64,000 bases of DNA from Cryptomeria japonica (taxonomy: Eukaryota > Streptophyta > Pinopsida > Cupressales > Cupressaceae). The position numbers and the translations under genes were made by a program. The DNA lies in NCBI RefSeq assembly GCF_030272615.1, contig NC_081414.1, forward strand, positions 54,266,636 through 54,330,635. The letters run 5' to 3'. A model generated the notes under the pieces. The model was not told the DNA's origin. It saw nothing but the letters and a program-made list of their open reading frames with translations, and did not search any database. Shown piece after piece: positions 23,031 to 34,517 of the stretch (position 1 is the stretch's first letter; each line of letters begins with the position of its first letter).

Positions 23031-24640
23031 TTGAGAGAGCATAAGTTATATGGGAAATTGTCAAAATGTGCCTTCTTCGAGGAAAAGATTCACTACCTTG
23101 GGCATATAATATCAAAGGAAGGAATAGCAGTTGATCTAGATAAAATAAAGGCAATAGTAGAATGGCCAATCCCTAAAAATGTTTTAGAGGTAAGAAGCTT
23201 TATGGGGCTAGCAGGTTACTATAGGAGGTTTGTGGAAGGGTTCTCTAAGATAGAAAACCCCATCACCTCATTACAAAGGAAGGGTAAAAGTTTTGTGTGG
23301 ACAAAACAAAGTGATAAGGCATTCCAAATTTTGAAAGGGAAACTAACTTCAGCACCCATTCTAAAGGTACTAGATCCAAATGGACACTTCAGAGTCCTAA
23401 CTGATGCTTCTATTGAAGGTTTAGGAGGAGTACTTGTCCAAGATGAAGGGGTAGTAGCTTACGAATCCAGAAAGCTAAAGACTCATGAAGTCAATTATGC
23501 ACCCCATGACTTAGAGTTGGCAGCGATTGTGCATGCCCTACAAAAATGGAGACACTTCTTTCTAGGGAAGCCCTTTGAGTTAAAGTCAGATAACCAAGGA
23601 CTAAAGTACATCTTTACCCAACCCCACTTAAATGCCAGACAAAGAAGGTGGTTAGAGTTTCTAAGTGAATATGATTTTGAAATTGAATATATTAAGGGGA
23701 AGGAAAATAGGGTGGCAAATGCCTTAAGTAGGAGGAGACACTTGATGACTATAGCAACATTCAAAACGTCTTTCATAAGGCAAGAAATGGATGAACAAGG
23801 ACATGACCCATGGTATGAGCAAGTCAAATTGACTTTAGAATATGATCCAACCAATCCTAAGATTGAAGGGTATACATTAGATGAAGATGGGTTGCTCAGA
23901 TACAATAATAGAATCTATATTCCTAATTCAGGGAACTTAAGGGAAGTAGTCTTGTCAGAGGCTCACAATGCCCCTTATTCAAGGCACCCAGGAGTAAACA
24001 AACTTTATGCAAATATAAAGAAGTTATACTTTTGGCAAGGGATGAAGAATGACATTGTCAAGTATGTGGCTAAATGTTTGGAGTGTCAAAGGGTAAAGGC
24101 AGAACATAGACATCCAGCTGGATTGTTACAATTGCATGATGTACCTCAACACAAGTGGAAAGTCATTAGCATGGATTTTGTGCAAGGGTTACCCATGTCA
24201 CCTTCTAGGCATGATGTAATAATGGTGGTAATTGACAAACTCACTAAGGTGGCACACTTTATACTAGGGAATCTGACGGATGATGCACCTACCTTGGCTA
24301 GGTGCTTTATTAAGGAAATAATTAGGTTGCATGGAATACCAGAGAAAATCATATCAGATAGAGATGCTAGATTCACTTCAAGGTTTTGGACCACTCTTTA
24401 ATCAGCTCTAGGAACTCAACTAAATTTTAGCACCGCATACCATCCTAAAACTGACGGTCAGACAGAAAGGACAAATTAGATTATGGAAGACCTACTTCAC
24501 ATGTATTGCATGGACCAACAAAGGAAATGGGAAGAATACCTACCTCTAGTAGAATTTGCTTACAATAATACATATCAAACATCTTGGGAATGACACATTT
24601 CGAAGCATTGTATGGTAGACCATGTCGAACACCTTTGAGT
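23022..24640 (+). pseudogene. Gypsy RNase H and integrase
   Basis: Open for 459 codons. After the RT thumb comes RNase H: LTDASIEGLGGVLVQDE (first Asp), DLELAAIVHAL (Glu), KSDNQGLKYI (Asp), ending IKGKENRVANALSRR. Integrase begins with an HHCC module (H-APYSRHPG, then C-ECQR) and the DDE core: D in ISMDFVQGLP, D in ISDRDARFTS. A stop at 24399 precedes the third acidic residue, which is still readable in DGQTERTN at about 24455. Further stops follow. Confidence 0.88.
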
Positions 24641-25186
24641 TGGGATAGTCTTGAAGATAGAGTAATTGTTGGACCAGATATGTTGAAGGAGATGGAAAGG
24701 AAAACTAAGGAAATTAGGCAAAGATTGAAGGAAGCCTCAAATAGGTAGAAAAGTTATGCAGACAAAAACAGGACACCAAGGGAGTTTGAGGTGGGAGAGA
24801 AAGTCTTCCTAAGGGTTAGGCCACACAAGAGTTCCATAAGATTTGGGAAAAAGACTAAGCTTGCACCTCATTATGTTGGACCCTTTGAAATATTGGGAAG
24901 GATTAATCTAGTTGCATACCAGCTGACCTTACCTCCCCAATTGAGTGGAATCCATGATGTCTTCCATGTATCTCTTCTTAAGAAGTATGTACTTGATGAG
25001 AAGCACATTTTGAATTGGGATGCTTTACAGGTCCAGGAAATGGGAGGAATAATGATAGAGCCATTCAAAATCTTGGAGAGGCACCGGTGCCAGTTGCGCA
25101 ACAAAGAGGTTGATCAGTGCAAAGTGCAATGGGACCAGTATGATGAAAAGAATGCCATGTGGGAAGATACTAAGGAGATACAATAG
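24641..25186 (+). pseudogene. Integrase C-terminus with chromodomain-like tail
   Basis: The intact piece, 24791-25186, reads GEKVFLRVRP, then HYVGPFEILGRI (GPF module) and GIHDVFHVSLLKKYV. The end, ILERHRCQLRNKEVDQCKVQWDQYD followed by AMWED, matches the chromodomain of plant chromoviruses (V-WK/Q-W motif and E-ATWE motif), which guides integration to chromatin. The stop at 25184-25186 ends Pol. 24641-24790 is coding but contains a TAG. Confidence 0.87.
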
Positions 25187-25280
25187 TTGTTTCCTTTTTT
25201 GTTTTAATCATGATCTATAGACTCTTTTGGATGCATTCAATAAGTGCATCAGGACGATGCACAAATTAAGGGGGGGAGGA
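25187..25280 (+). promoter_or_regulatory. Gypsy 3' leader and polypurine tract
   Basis: Short non-coding stretch ending in AAGGGGGGGAGGA (25268-25280), directly against the 3' LTR. Such purine runs prime plus-strand DNA synthesis. Confidence 0.88.
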
Positions 25281-26948
25281 TGTCACAACCCTCCTTTATC
25301 ACTTTTGGATTTAAAATACAAACTCTATTATATTTTTGGATAAGTTATTTAAATGATAGAATGAATATTATAGAAGGATAAAATAATAATACACACACAC
25401 ACACATGGAAACTATACATTATTTTTATTTATTTATTTTCCACATCCAATTATGGCACATGTTGTAGGAAGAATAAGAAGCTTCTAGAGGATTCTCCACC
25501 ACCTTGCATGTAACTCCTCCCACTAAGTCTAATCAATTTGCATGAAGTCCAAAATTGGGAAAGAATCTCCTTTTTAATTAAATTTTCTAGATAATGCAAT
25601 AGATGGAATTTTCTTATAAATGATATGCAAGTTTTCAAAAATGGGAGTGGGTTATTCCTTGAAGAAATTATTCTCTCAAGTATTTGTTTTGGTAGTCACA
25701 TTTCATTTTGGAGAATAGCTAAGGTTGCTTTGGAGGGTTTTTTTTCAAGCTTGAAGGATCAAGGAAGGCTAATTGAAGGATTCATAGGGGATTCTACACC
25801 AATTTCAAGTATCCAGGTTCTTTTAATTTAGTTTTATTTTATTTTGAATCATGCGTCTTATTCTTGCTATGAATTAGATTAGATCAATCTTGTTTTCAAT
25901 TCCTTGATGAGAATTAGATCAGTTTGTTTCAATTCCTTGCTGAGTATTAGATTAGTAAAAGGAAAAAAAAAAAAAAAAGAATTTGTTTTAATTCCTTGCT
26001 GAGAATTAGATTAGATCAATCTTTATTCCTCCCTCTAATTCATTTCTCTGGTCCTTCGAATGGAAATTTGAATCTCATTCTTTAATCTCTCTGTGATTAT
26101 TTAAATCTCTCTTTGATTATTTTAAACCTCTCTATGAATTTTAGTTAAATAAATTCCTCTGTGATTATTACTTAAATAGATCTCTTTGTGAGTAATAGTT
26201 GAATCAAAATCTATCTGTGAATGAATAAATAAATTTTTCTCTGTGAATAAATCTCTTTGTGTGAAGAAATAAATCTTTTTTCTGAGAATGAATAGATAAA
26301 TCTCTCTATGCATGAAGAAATAAATCCCCCTCTCAAGATATTAGTTGAGAAATAAACTCTCAATCCCCCTTTGTGAGCTTTGTATAAACATCTGCCTATT
26401 TCTTGATAATATGTGCATCGCTGGCGCAAATTATTTTTTTGTTTATGTTATTTCTATGTTATATTTTCCTCGGGATTAAAATGTTATTCTCACCCTTACA
26501 TTAATGATTTCTTTTTATATATATATACACATACCTATTATATGCTCTTCTTATGTAATTTAATAATCTGGAAATGTATCCTCATATATATAAAAAAAAA
26601 ATATACATACATATAAATATATATATATATATATATAATTTATTTCAAACGTTAAAATTTATTAAAAGGCAAATATAAATTAGTACTGGCACAACATTTA
26701 AAAATTATGCAGGGACGATGGTTATTGTAACCGCCAGGGTGGGGGGGGGGGTAGTGGTACCCTCCACTACCCCTGCGGCCACTGGAGTGCAGGGGCCCGT
26801 GGTGTCCCCTCAACCCTGCGGGCCTACACATGCACGACCGCAGGGGTGATGGGACCCGTGGTCCCCACCTCCACCCCTATTTACTATTTAAACAAAAAAA
26901 AAAAAAGAATTGTCAATTTTGTTGAGTTAATTATGGTGGGTTACTACA
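25281..26948 (+). repeat. 3' LTR of the gypsy element
   Basis: 1,668 bases from TGTCACAACCCTCC to GGGTTACTACA. It differs from the 5' copy by scattered substitutions and small length changes in the microsatellites and in the G-run near 26740. Transposase coding sequence resumes at 26949. Confidence 0.92.
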
Positions 26949-27548
26949 GATGCAAATGCTCTGCATGAAAGAACTAATGAAGATATGGATCAGATGTTTG
27001 CATCAAGTGACTATGATTGCATTTCAAATCTTATACACAAGGTAAAAATATTTTTGAAATTTGTTTTGATTTATTAAATAGTACATATATATGAAATCTT
27101 ATAGTGTATATTTTTGTTTTTATTTCTTATTAAATATTAAAATAAAATTGTTTTGTGCACAGGACATGTCTATGTGGTTGTTGAACCAGAGGACAATGAA
27201 GAGGGGACATAGTATTGGTTGGCTCGATGTGTAGATCCAAAACATAAGCCAACCACTCCTCAAGTAGATGATGATGGTTATGACTATCCAACAGGATCTG
27301 TGGTTGTTGTTGGCACTTGGCTACGCAAATAGTTAACAAGAAAGAATGGATTGCCCACATTTGAAGATTATGAATTAGAGAAGAAGATTATACATTACTC
27401 GCATTTGGTAGTGGAAACTAATATTAAATTGGATAGATATCATGGCAGGCCTGCTAATAAACAATTATGGACTCTCTTTATGGAAGAGCACGAGACAACT
27501 ATAGATGCTTTGCAAAAGAGAGAGGATGTAGATGGTATAATGGAATGA
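26949..27548 (+). pseudogene. DDE-type transposase-like gene, 3' part
   Basis: Coding continues after the gypsy insertion with ALHERTNEDMDQMFASSDYD. A likely intron runs from GT at 27042 to AG at 27162 (AT-rich, acceptor TTTTGTGCACAG). The next exon encodes VYVVVEPEDNEEG, YWLARCVDPKH and YPTGSVVVVGTWLRK, a compact C-terminal domain, then an acidic and helical end stopping at 27546-27548. The frame shifts by one base at the presumed splice site, and two TAG stops occur within the exon. A further GTAAGT at 27555 suggests splicing in the 3' region. Confidence 0.62.
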
Positions 27549-30039
27549 ATATCAAGTAAGTTATAATTTGAACCCTTAATCCACCTCCCTTTCAAAATTC
27601 ATGATGCATATTTTATATAGCATTTTAAATCATGCATCATAATTATAAAATCTAATCTAGTAATTTTGTTTCAGGTCTACCACAAGTAGAAGGCATCAAT
27701 GAAAACCAAGTTATTTGTGCATACTTTATGTTTCATTTTGAATAATTAAAAGTAGGTTAAATTTTTGTACCCTTAAGGCAAATTCCTTTGAAGAGTCGTG
27801 ATGTATGCTTTATGTTGTATTTTAAATTCAATGTAGCTTCATTATAAAAACTAATCATATGTATTTTTTTTCTAGGTCTCTCAAAGTAGACTTGGCCTCA
27901 ATGACTACTATTTTTGTGCATACTTTATGATGTATTTTGAGAGATATAAATCCTTACTATTATAATTTAAATAGACTATTTATTTTATTTTAGTTGGGTC
28001 TTCTTGATTACACTTTGTGTAATATACATAAATGAGAGACAATAGGTCAAATTTATGAATGAGATAATTATGTTTTAATCAAGTTCCATTCAATATATTT
28101 GTTTTGATACTTTTCTCTTATCATCATTATTATTGTAATGGTAATTATATATTTTATTATATATTCTTCTTATCTATGATGATTAATACTTTTTAATTTA
28201 GAATATGTTATAATTATAAGATATGTTTTGATACTTTGGTCTAATCATCATTGTTAGTTCATGATGTATACCTTTGGTTTATCTAATCACAAGTTTTTAA
28301 ATAAAATTCCAAAACTTAAAATTTTAAGTCCAGATAATCCATATAAAGTTATTTAAGCTCAACTTCCATAAATAGAATTTCAAGTCCACATAATCCATAT
28401 AATATCTAATCCATATATATATCTGGATGGTAACATGATGAACTCCACATAATATATAATGTGCAAAAAATATATAAAGTATGCACAAAATATATATGAT
28501 CTAATCCTATTATGCAACTATCCATATATATAAAGTATGTGCATGTCCAAGGCAATATATACAATATTAAAAAATAATTACACGTGTAAACAAATGTGTA
28601 AAGTCCATAAAAAAGTAAATATCGTATAAAATAGTACATGTACATCATATCAGAGCCAAATAAATAGTAAAATCTAAGTGTTATCATCAATAATATCTCA
28701 TGGTCTCTTCTCCCTGAGATGTGGACCAGATCCACCCATCTCATGATGTACAAGGAAAAAATAATATTAAAATACTTGAAATTAACTATTAAAAGAATCA
28801 TTTATCAAATACAGTTGGAATTCATAAATTAAGTTACAAACTTATTATATGTGTGTGCACATCAATTCCAGTAACTTGTTCTACATGTACTATATGCTCG
28901 ATAGTTGTGGCATCTTGTATACAAGATAAGAAATATGATATAATGAACATGAGCACATACATGTGTTTATTTTTTTATTAAATAAAAATGAACATTTATA
29001 ATTGTATTTTAAAATAATCATATAATAAAATATCATACATAAGGTTGCTCATCAGATCCTCTAGTAGTATCTTGTGTAGTATCAACACCAAATGTAGTGC
29101 TAGCTAAGTCCTATACAAGGTCAAATTCAAAGTGTCCAATTAAATCTTAAATTAAGAGTCAAAATAAAATCAAATTAAGTATTACATATTAAGATCTCAG
29201 AGGATGTCTATGTGCGTTCAAATTGGCTCTGATAAAAATTATGAGGGTAACCTATCTTGATAGTAGTGTCCACCTGCAAACATACATTTAATGAAATCAT
29301 ATTTATTGAACATATATATATGTGTATTTAATAATTTCAAGTTAAGTTACAATGTTGTAAGAGTTCATATTTAATTTATGAATTCTAAGATACATACCAT
29401 AGATGGTGTCACAGTTGTCAAACCCTCTTCTTGATGTGATGTAAAGGATCCCTCATGACTTGAATCCTCGAGAAAGAAGAATTCAATGTATCAACATGAA
29501 AATTTATATAGTATACGATGATAACATATTAACTTAAAAATCTAGTACAATGTATAGATAGAAATTGATACTATACCCCATAAGGTGTGTCGAGCTATGT
29601 TCCAGTAGATGCAATATTGACTCTAATATTAGGTGTAGTCCTTATCTACATAAACCAAATTTATATAATGAAGTATTCTATTATATAAAAAAAATAAATG
29701 CACTTAATTTATACCTATATTTAATGAATTATTTAAATATTGACATGTACATGTATATATATCTATACCTGCTCAAGATGATCATCAGAGCAAAGAAAAT
29801 TCATATATGATGTCATCATACTATCATCTGCTGCATCATGCTCAACTGGAACTAAAGTAGATCCTAGATCAGTAGTAGGACCTACACACATCTCATGACA
29901 ACTCGAACACATATGTGACATCCATCAAGGAGCAGATGCCATGTGAGCAGTTTGCTCACTCAGGTTACCTGTGAGGGAAGTCAAAGAATCTAATGTCGAA
30001 ATGAATGATGTATTTTGCACATCTGCAGGAATCGATGAA
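27549..30039. other. Intergenic and 3' region between the two transposon genes
   Basis: AT-rich. Two short exon-like segments follow the transposase (ending near 27560, and 27676-27700 after TTTGTTTCAG). From about 28700 to 30040 short minus-strand coding-like islands alternate with AT-rich intron-like sequence, probably 3' exons of the proline-rich gene, but I cannot assemble them. The minus-strand open frame at 28406-28801 is Tyr/Leu/Ile-rich and not credible. Confidence 0.4.
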
Positions 30040-30708
30040 GCAACAAGTGGAACTATGGGTGGATCTGGTAGGGGATTCTTACTTTGTGCCCTAGTCTATG
30101 TTGTGGCATTCGACGACCAGTACCCTAGAATGACTTAATGTCAAAATAATTTGGTTTTTGGTGCATTACAAACTCACGGTATAATTTCTTCAAAAAATAT
30201 AAAGGGACCTCATAATTATGATGTGGTGGATAATCAAAAACCATCCACCATCTATCCCAAAAGTGTCTAGCCGTTTCTGGATGCACACACCACCTAATTG
30301 ACATTCTTTTCTAGTTAGGTTGCATTGGTTCTCTTATTTTTGGGTTAGTAAAATATAGACATAAATGAGCTTTGGTTATTTTGAGATTAGTGATTTTCCT
30401 ATAAGTTAAACCATCGACTTAAAAATCACGCAAATCTTGTCACCATCTATATATAATTGAGAATCAACAAATCTAACTGACTTGACAATAGTTTGCATTG
30501 ATTTTACAAACTCTAGAAGATTGGCTCATTTTGGCTCATTTTGGATAGTAGTAATATTTTGTTCAATCACTTTTAGGTTTTCATTAAATCATTCTCTTAA
30601 ACGAATTTCATCCAATCTAGGGGGTGGAGGTGGAGGCGGAGGTGGAGGAGGAGGGGGTTGCGGTGGGGGATTTTCACCTAATAATTCATCTATGTCAAAG
30701 ACATCCAT
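30040..30708 (-). pseudogene. Proline-rich second gene of the DNA transposon
   Basis: Starting at the ATG ending at 30708, the minus strand reads MDVFDIDELLGENPPPQ, followed by 13 consecutive Pro codons and RLDEIRLRE. Two TGA stops follow within about 45 codons, one of them CGA-to-TGA-like, and a frame slip near 30410. Further on is a conserved-looking segment with ETARHFWDRWWMVFDYPPHH, then YEVPLYFLKKLYREFVMHQK. No known domain is recognised. It is convergent with the transposase. Many plant transposons carry a second non-transposase gene of this kind; the role here is unknown. Confidence 0.5.
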
Positions 30709-32650
30709 GATAACAAAGAGCTCCTACATATAAAGATATACATGAATTATATACAACTCTATGTCAAAGAAGAATCTATTTTAGTTTTAAAAAAAACATT
30801 TATAACTAGTAACATTTCTATGTTATTGAATGAGATACACATGAAATATAATATAATATTGAACTTAAACAAATATACATGTACATACTATTGAATCTTT
30901 AAATATAAAATGTGTGCACAAAACTTAATGAAAACTTTCAATGAAACTTCATAAATCTATTATATATTCAATTTAATGCATTCATTTCTTGTAAAATGCA
31001 TCAACTATTAAAATCAATATAAAACATTCCATACATGAACTTGTAAAAAAATTTAAATAAGATCAACATATGGTCAAAATAATGGTGATGTAGTACACAT
31101 CATATAGGTAAAAGTGACCATGAAATGAAAACAAATGGTCCAACTTGACATCAGTGAGTATGATCAAATATTGCTTATAGGATTAGTAGGACAAGTAGGT
31201 TCATTAGCAAAAGACTCAATACTTTCAAATAAAGTGTGATAGGATCAATATGAAGGATGTGATAGAAAAGTATAGTTAGGATCAAAAGTGATCAATGATT
31301 TGAAGCTCAACAATGGTGCAAATATTCAAATATACAAATTAATATAATATGATAAGTATGATATCTAATTTAAAATATTTAATATGAATGATAGTGGAGT
31401 ACCATAATGCCTCTAATGTAGGATCAAGCTATGTGATATAATACTATAATATTGATATAAGTAGGATTGCTCGTAAGATATGCCAATGTAAGATCAATAA
31501 AGAAGTGGGAAATAAGATGATCCTCCTTAGTGTAAGATATATAAGGATTGATGATAAGTGCTTAAAATAAGATATTGAAATGTAAGATCATTACGATCTA
31601 TAAACCAAGATATGATCATAAGATCATGCAAGATAATAGTAATACAAGATCATCATGTGAGGCACAATCATATGATACTAAGATGCAAAAATGCATGATC
31701 AAATAGTGATAATCTATTATATTCTCTAAAATAATAGGCATGACAATAAAGGATTGTAAATAGCATGCTCTTATTGAAAAATAAATAAATAATGATGATA
31801 AGTCATTGATGAAAAATAATAAATAACATTTTTTTAGTAACTAGACATAAGAGTAAGAGATCATAAAGACCTAATTATCAGTGTACCTAGATATAATTAT
31901 ATATAAATGGAAGGATATACAAATATGATCTAAAGTGATAAATTTCCCAATGTATGAACATAAGATAATACTTAAAGAAGATAGATTAACCAATATACAA
32001 ACATAAGATAATGCTTTAATAAGATAAAAAAACACTATATGAACATATGTGAAGCAAATAGTCTTGAAGATCATAAGATAGAACGAAGATTAAAGTATAA
32101 GACATAAATCATTATGGGAAATTAGTAGTTATTAATAAAGATTAGATAAAGTAAAAATAGGAGATAAAACATATGAAATAAAAGTAAGAATCATGAAAGG
32201 AAATCAAGTGAGAAAATGTTAAACATGCCCTACAAGTGGGGTAATAGAATATGAAGTAAACATAAAAGATTCAATTAAACATATATGTTCCCAAAGTGGG
32301 AGACAAGACATAAAGGAGATAAATAGCTACCAAAATATAAAGTAGATGTGAAAAGTAAACAATATGAAAGATAAATTATGAATGAACATTTGCTTTGTTG
32401 GTGCATAATTATTTTCTTGTATTTATCTAACTATTGTATTGCATATTTGCACTTAGGATAGGATAAGATTACTTGGGTAGATATCTACCTAGGTAAGCAT
32501 CACATGTTCAACTCATACTCCCTACTTTGGTAGAGATGTGGATATATGTTAGTCATCTTCTAAATTTTTTTGTATGTATGTTTGTGTATGTGATTTTTTT
32601 TTCTTTAATTTCTATTTTTTTAATAAATTTTGTTTAAAATTTCTAAAATT
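30709..32650. other. AT-rich non-coding stretch with AAGATCAT-like words
   Basis: No gene seen. From about 31400 to 32100 the words TAAGATCAT, TAAGATAAT and close variants recur often at irregular spacing. The last five bases before 32656 (GTGTA) are the left target duplication of element A. Confidence 0.5.
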
Positions 32651-32655
32651 GTGTA
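32651..32655. repeat. Left target-site duplication GTGTA of element A
   Basis: GTGTA precedes the left LTR; an identical GTGTA follows the right LTR at 39222-39226. Five bases is the normal duplication for copia and gypsy integrases. Confidence 0.9.
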
Positions 32656-33463
32656 TGTTAGGGTTCCCACAGATACTGAGAGGGGGGGTGAATCACTATC
32701 TAACCGGTATTCAAATTTTCTTAAGTTAAAACATGCAGAACATAAAGTAGCAGTATACCGGTATGCAAGAATTAATGTAATAAACAAAATCAAATACATC
32801 CACATGAAAAGAACACCATAACACAAGATGTTTAACAAGGAAACCCGGTGTGGGAAAAACCTCAGTGGGATTTGTGACCCACAATATTCACTTACTGGCC
32901 ATTAAGAGAATATTACTTACAATAGGGGCCTGCACATGCAGGAAGGCCAATTGCCTAGAGCTCACTGCTCAATGAGAAGTCACACTGACTTACAATGAGG
33001 ATTATACTAATCCAATGATCTGTACTGCTTTATAATAGCATCTCCAATGCCAGATTTACTACCGGTTCTAACTCTATTCTTTACATATACCCTTGACCTA
33101 TAATTCGCACATTAGGTCTGCCTAATAATTTTCTTTTTGTTCACTTCCTTACACTCTCAAATGTCTACAATGATCTCTTTTATATACAAGAGTCATTTTA
33201 CAATTTTCCAAGTCGGCTTACAATAATAATCAAAATATTACATATCAAAAATCTTGTCGGCCTATGTGCTGGTATACATCTTTTCTTCTGTGCTGGTGCC
33301 GGTGCCAGTGTAGAGTGACCTTGTTGATGCCGATGCACTGTCTTTCTTGAATAATGCTTTGCTGACATGATGTCTTTCCGGTGCCATAGGCTTGCAAGGT
33401 TGCCATCAATGAAAAAACCGTCAATCACACACAATGTCTCATTGGAGTGTCCATATGCCAACA
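32656..33463 (-). repeat. 3' LTR of element A
   Basis: Plus-strand reading runs from TGTTAGGGTTCCCACAG to CCATATGCCAACA. It contains GAGAGGGGGGGTGAATCA near one edge and the inverted repeat CCTGCA-CA-TGCAGG at 32929-32942. It differs from the other LTR by scattered substitutions, many C/T or G/A. Open frames inside it (for example 33198-33521 minus) are incidental. Confidence 0.92.
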
Positions 33464-33480
33464 ATCTCCCCCTTTGGCAT
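33464..33480 (-). promoter_or_regulatory. Polypurine tract of element A
   Basis: Directly inside the 3' LTR, the minus strand reads GCCAAAGGGGGAGAT. The same block borders Copia-C (58386-58400) and, slightly changed, element B (50383-50400). Confidence 0.88.
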
Positions 33481-33675
33481 TGATGGCAACACTCATGAGA
33501 AATTTCAAAATGTGTAGACAAAAAAAAAAAAAAACATTACAAAAAATATGAAGGGCTCCCCCTGAGCATATGATTCCTATCTTTGAACTTTCTCATCCTA
33601 CTACTCCTCCTTTGGCATCAATGACAAAGGTTGTCAAGATGTTAGTAGAGTTTGAAGTTATACCGGTCCATATCC

Positions 33676-34484
33676 TCAACCTTGTAGTTGGGTAGTTATT
33701 ATCTGAAAAAGATTGCCCAAAATTAAGTTTATACTAACCATAAACTTTTTGCTATCTTTTATTGCGGTTTTAGTCCTCTTCACAGTACCGGTGAGATGCT
33801 GCAATTGTTCTACTGGTGTTTTACTTCCCTGTGCTAATGCCTCTGAGATTTCCTTCCTCAGAGATGCTAGATAGTCCAATCTTAGACTCAGTTTAGATCT
33901 TAAGTGTTTTGCCTTGATTATTATTGTCTCTTTCTCTCTTTCCTGTTTAAGTAATTCTGCCTCAAAATTGGCTAACTTATCTTCAAAAACAGATAGTGAA
34001 TCCAGTGAGTTGACAAAATTGTCTGCAAGCTTGTTTATCTCTTCCTGTGTCTTGCTTATTTTCTTGTCAATATCTACAGTCAGGAAGTTTTTTTTGCATG
34101 TGTCTTTATATAGGTTTTTATACTCTTTAACAAACTACACAATTCCGGTAGAAGTGTGTCAAAGTCTCTGTTACACTTCTTTATTTCTTCCTCAAAGAAT
34201 TTCTATTTCTCCTTTTCTACAATGTCCTTTACAAATTCTTCCTTTATTTTCTCAATATTTCCATAAATGTATTTACATAATGTATCCAACTGTCCTAAAG
34301 AATCTTTATTATCTATATTACAATCAGGAGCAATTATCTTCAAAATTGGTATTGAATCATCTATTGCTTTGTAAGCTTGTGAACTATAGTCAGTTATTTT
34401 CTTGATGGATTTAAGTAATACCTCAATCACATTTGTTGTCTTTGATGATGACCCAACAAACTGAGTACTGATGGAAGTGACCAT
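33676..34484 (-). pseudogene. Helical C-terminal coding region of element A
   Basis: Two open pieces lie downstream of the 787-aa frame: 34203-34484 (93 aa, with IEVLLKSIKKITDYSSQAYKA and a Lys/Glu-rich end) and 33676-33879 (67 aa, with LASLRKEISEALAQGS). The stretch between has a few stops. The corresponding C-terminal end of element B (50831-51331) is also helical, with a similar short EYLRKLKDKEL-type segment. Whether this is the tail of the 787-aa protein or a separate product is unclear. No domain recognised. Confidence 0.55.
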
Positions 34485-34517
34485 GCTTGTATTGACCTCT
34501 GGCAGGTCAATTTGTGT

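Larger units (their letters stand above)
18788..26948 (+). mobile_element. Full-length Ty3/gypsy chromodomain-type retrotransposon
   Basis: Complete element of 8,161 bp: LTR, initiator-Met primer site, gag, protease, RT, RNase H, integrase, chromodomain-like tail, polypurine tract, LTR. The integrase-last order is gypsy, and the tail places it among chromoviruses. Flanks are GATGT (18783-18787) and GATGC (26949-26953), a target duplication with one C/T change. The LTRs are closely similar by eye, so the insertion is younger than its host transposon, but stops in gag, RT and integrase show this copy is no longer autonomous. Confidence 0.92.

Noticed and set aside
28406-28801. 131-aa minus-strand frame between the two transposon genes
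   Set aside because: Tyr/Ile/Leu-rich translation of AT-rich, ATATAT-containing sequence; no homology or coding bias.
30600-30665. Plus-strand Gly-rich frame (30482-30733)
   Set aside because: The Gly run is the antisense of the Pro run; the minus-strand reading has a good start and longer coding continuity, so I favour that.
33198-33521. 107-aa minus-strand frame with His/Cys pairs resembling a zinc motif
   Set aside because: It lies across the element A LTR edge and purine tract, is not preserved in the other LTR, and Cys/His spacing fits no known knuckle.
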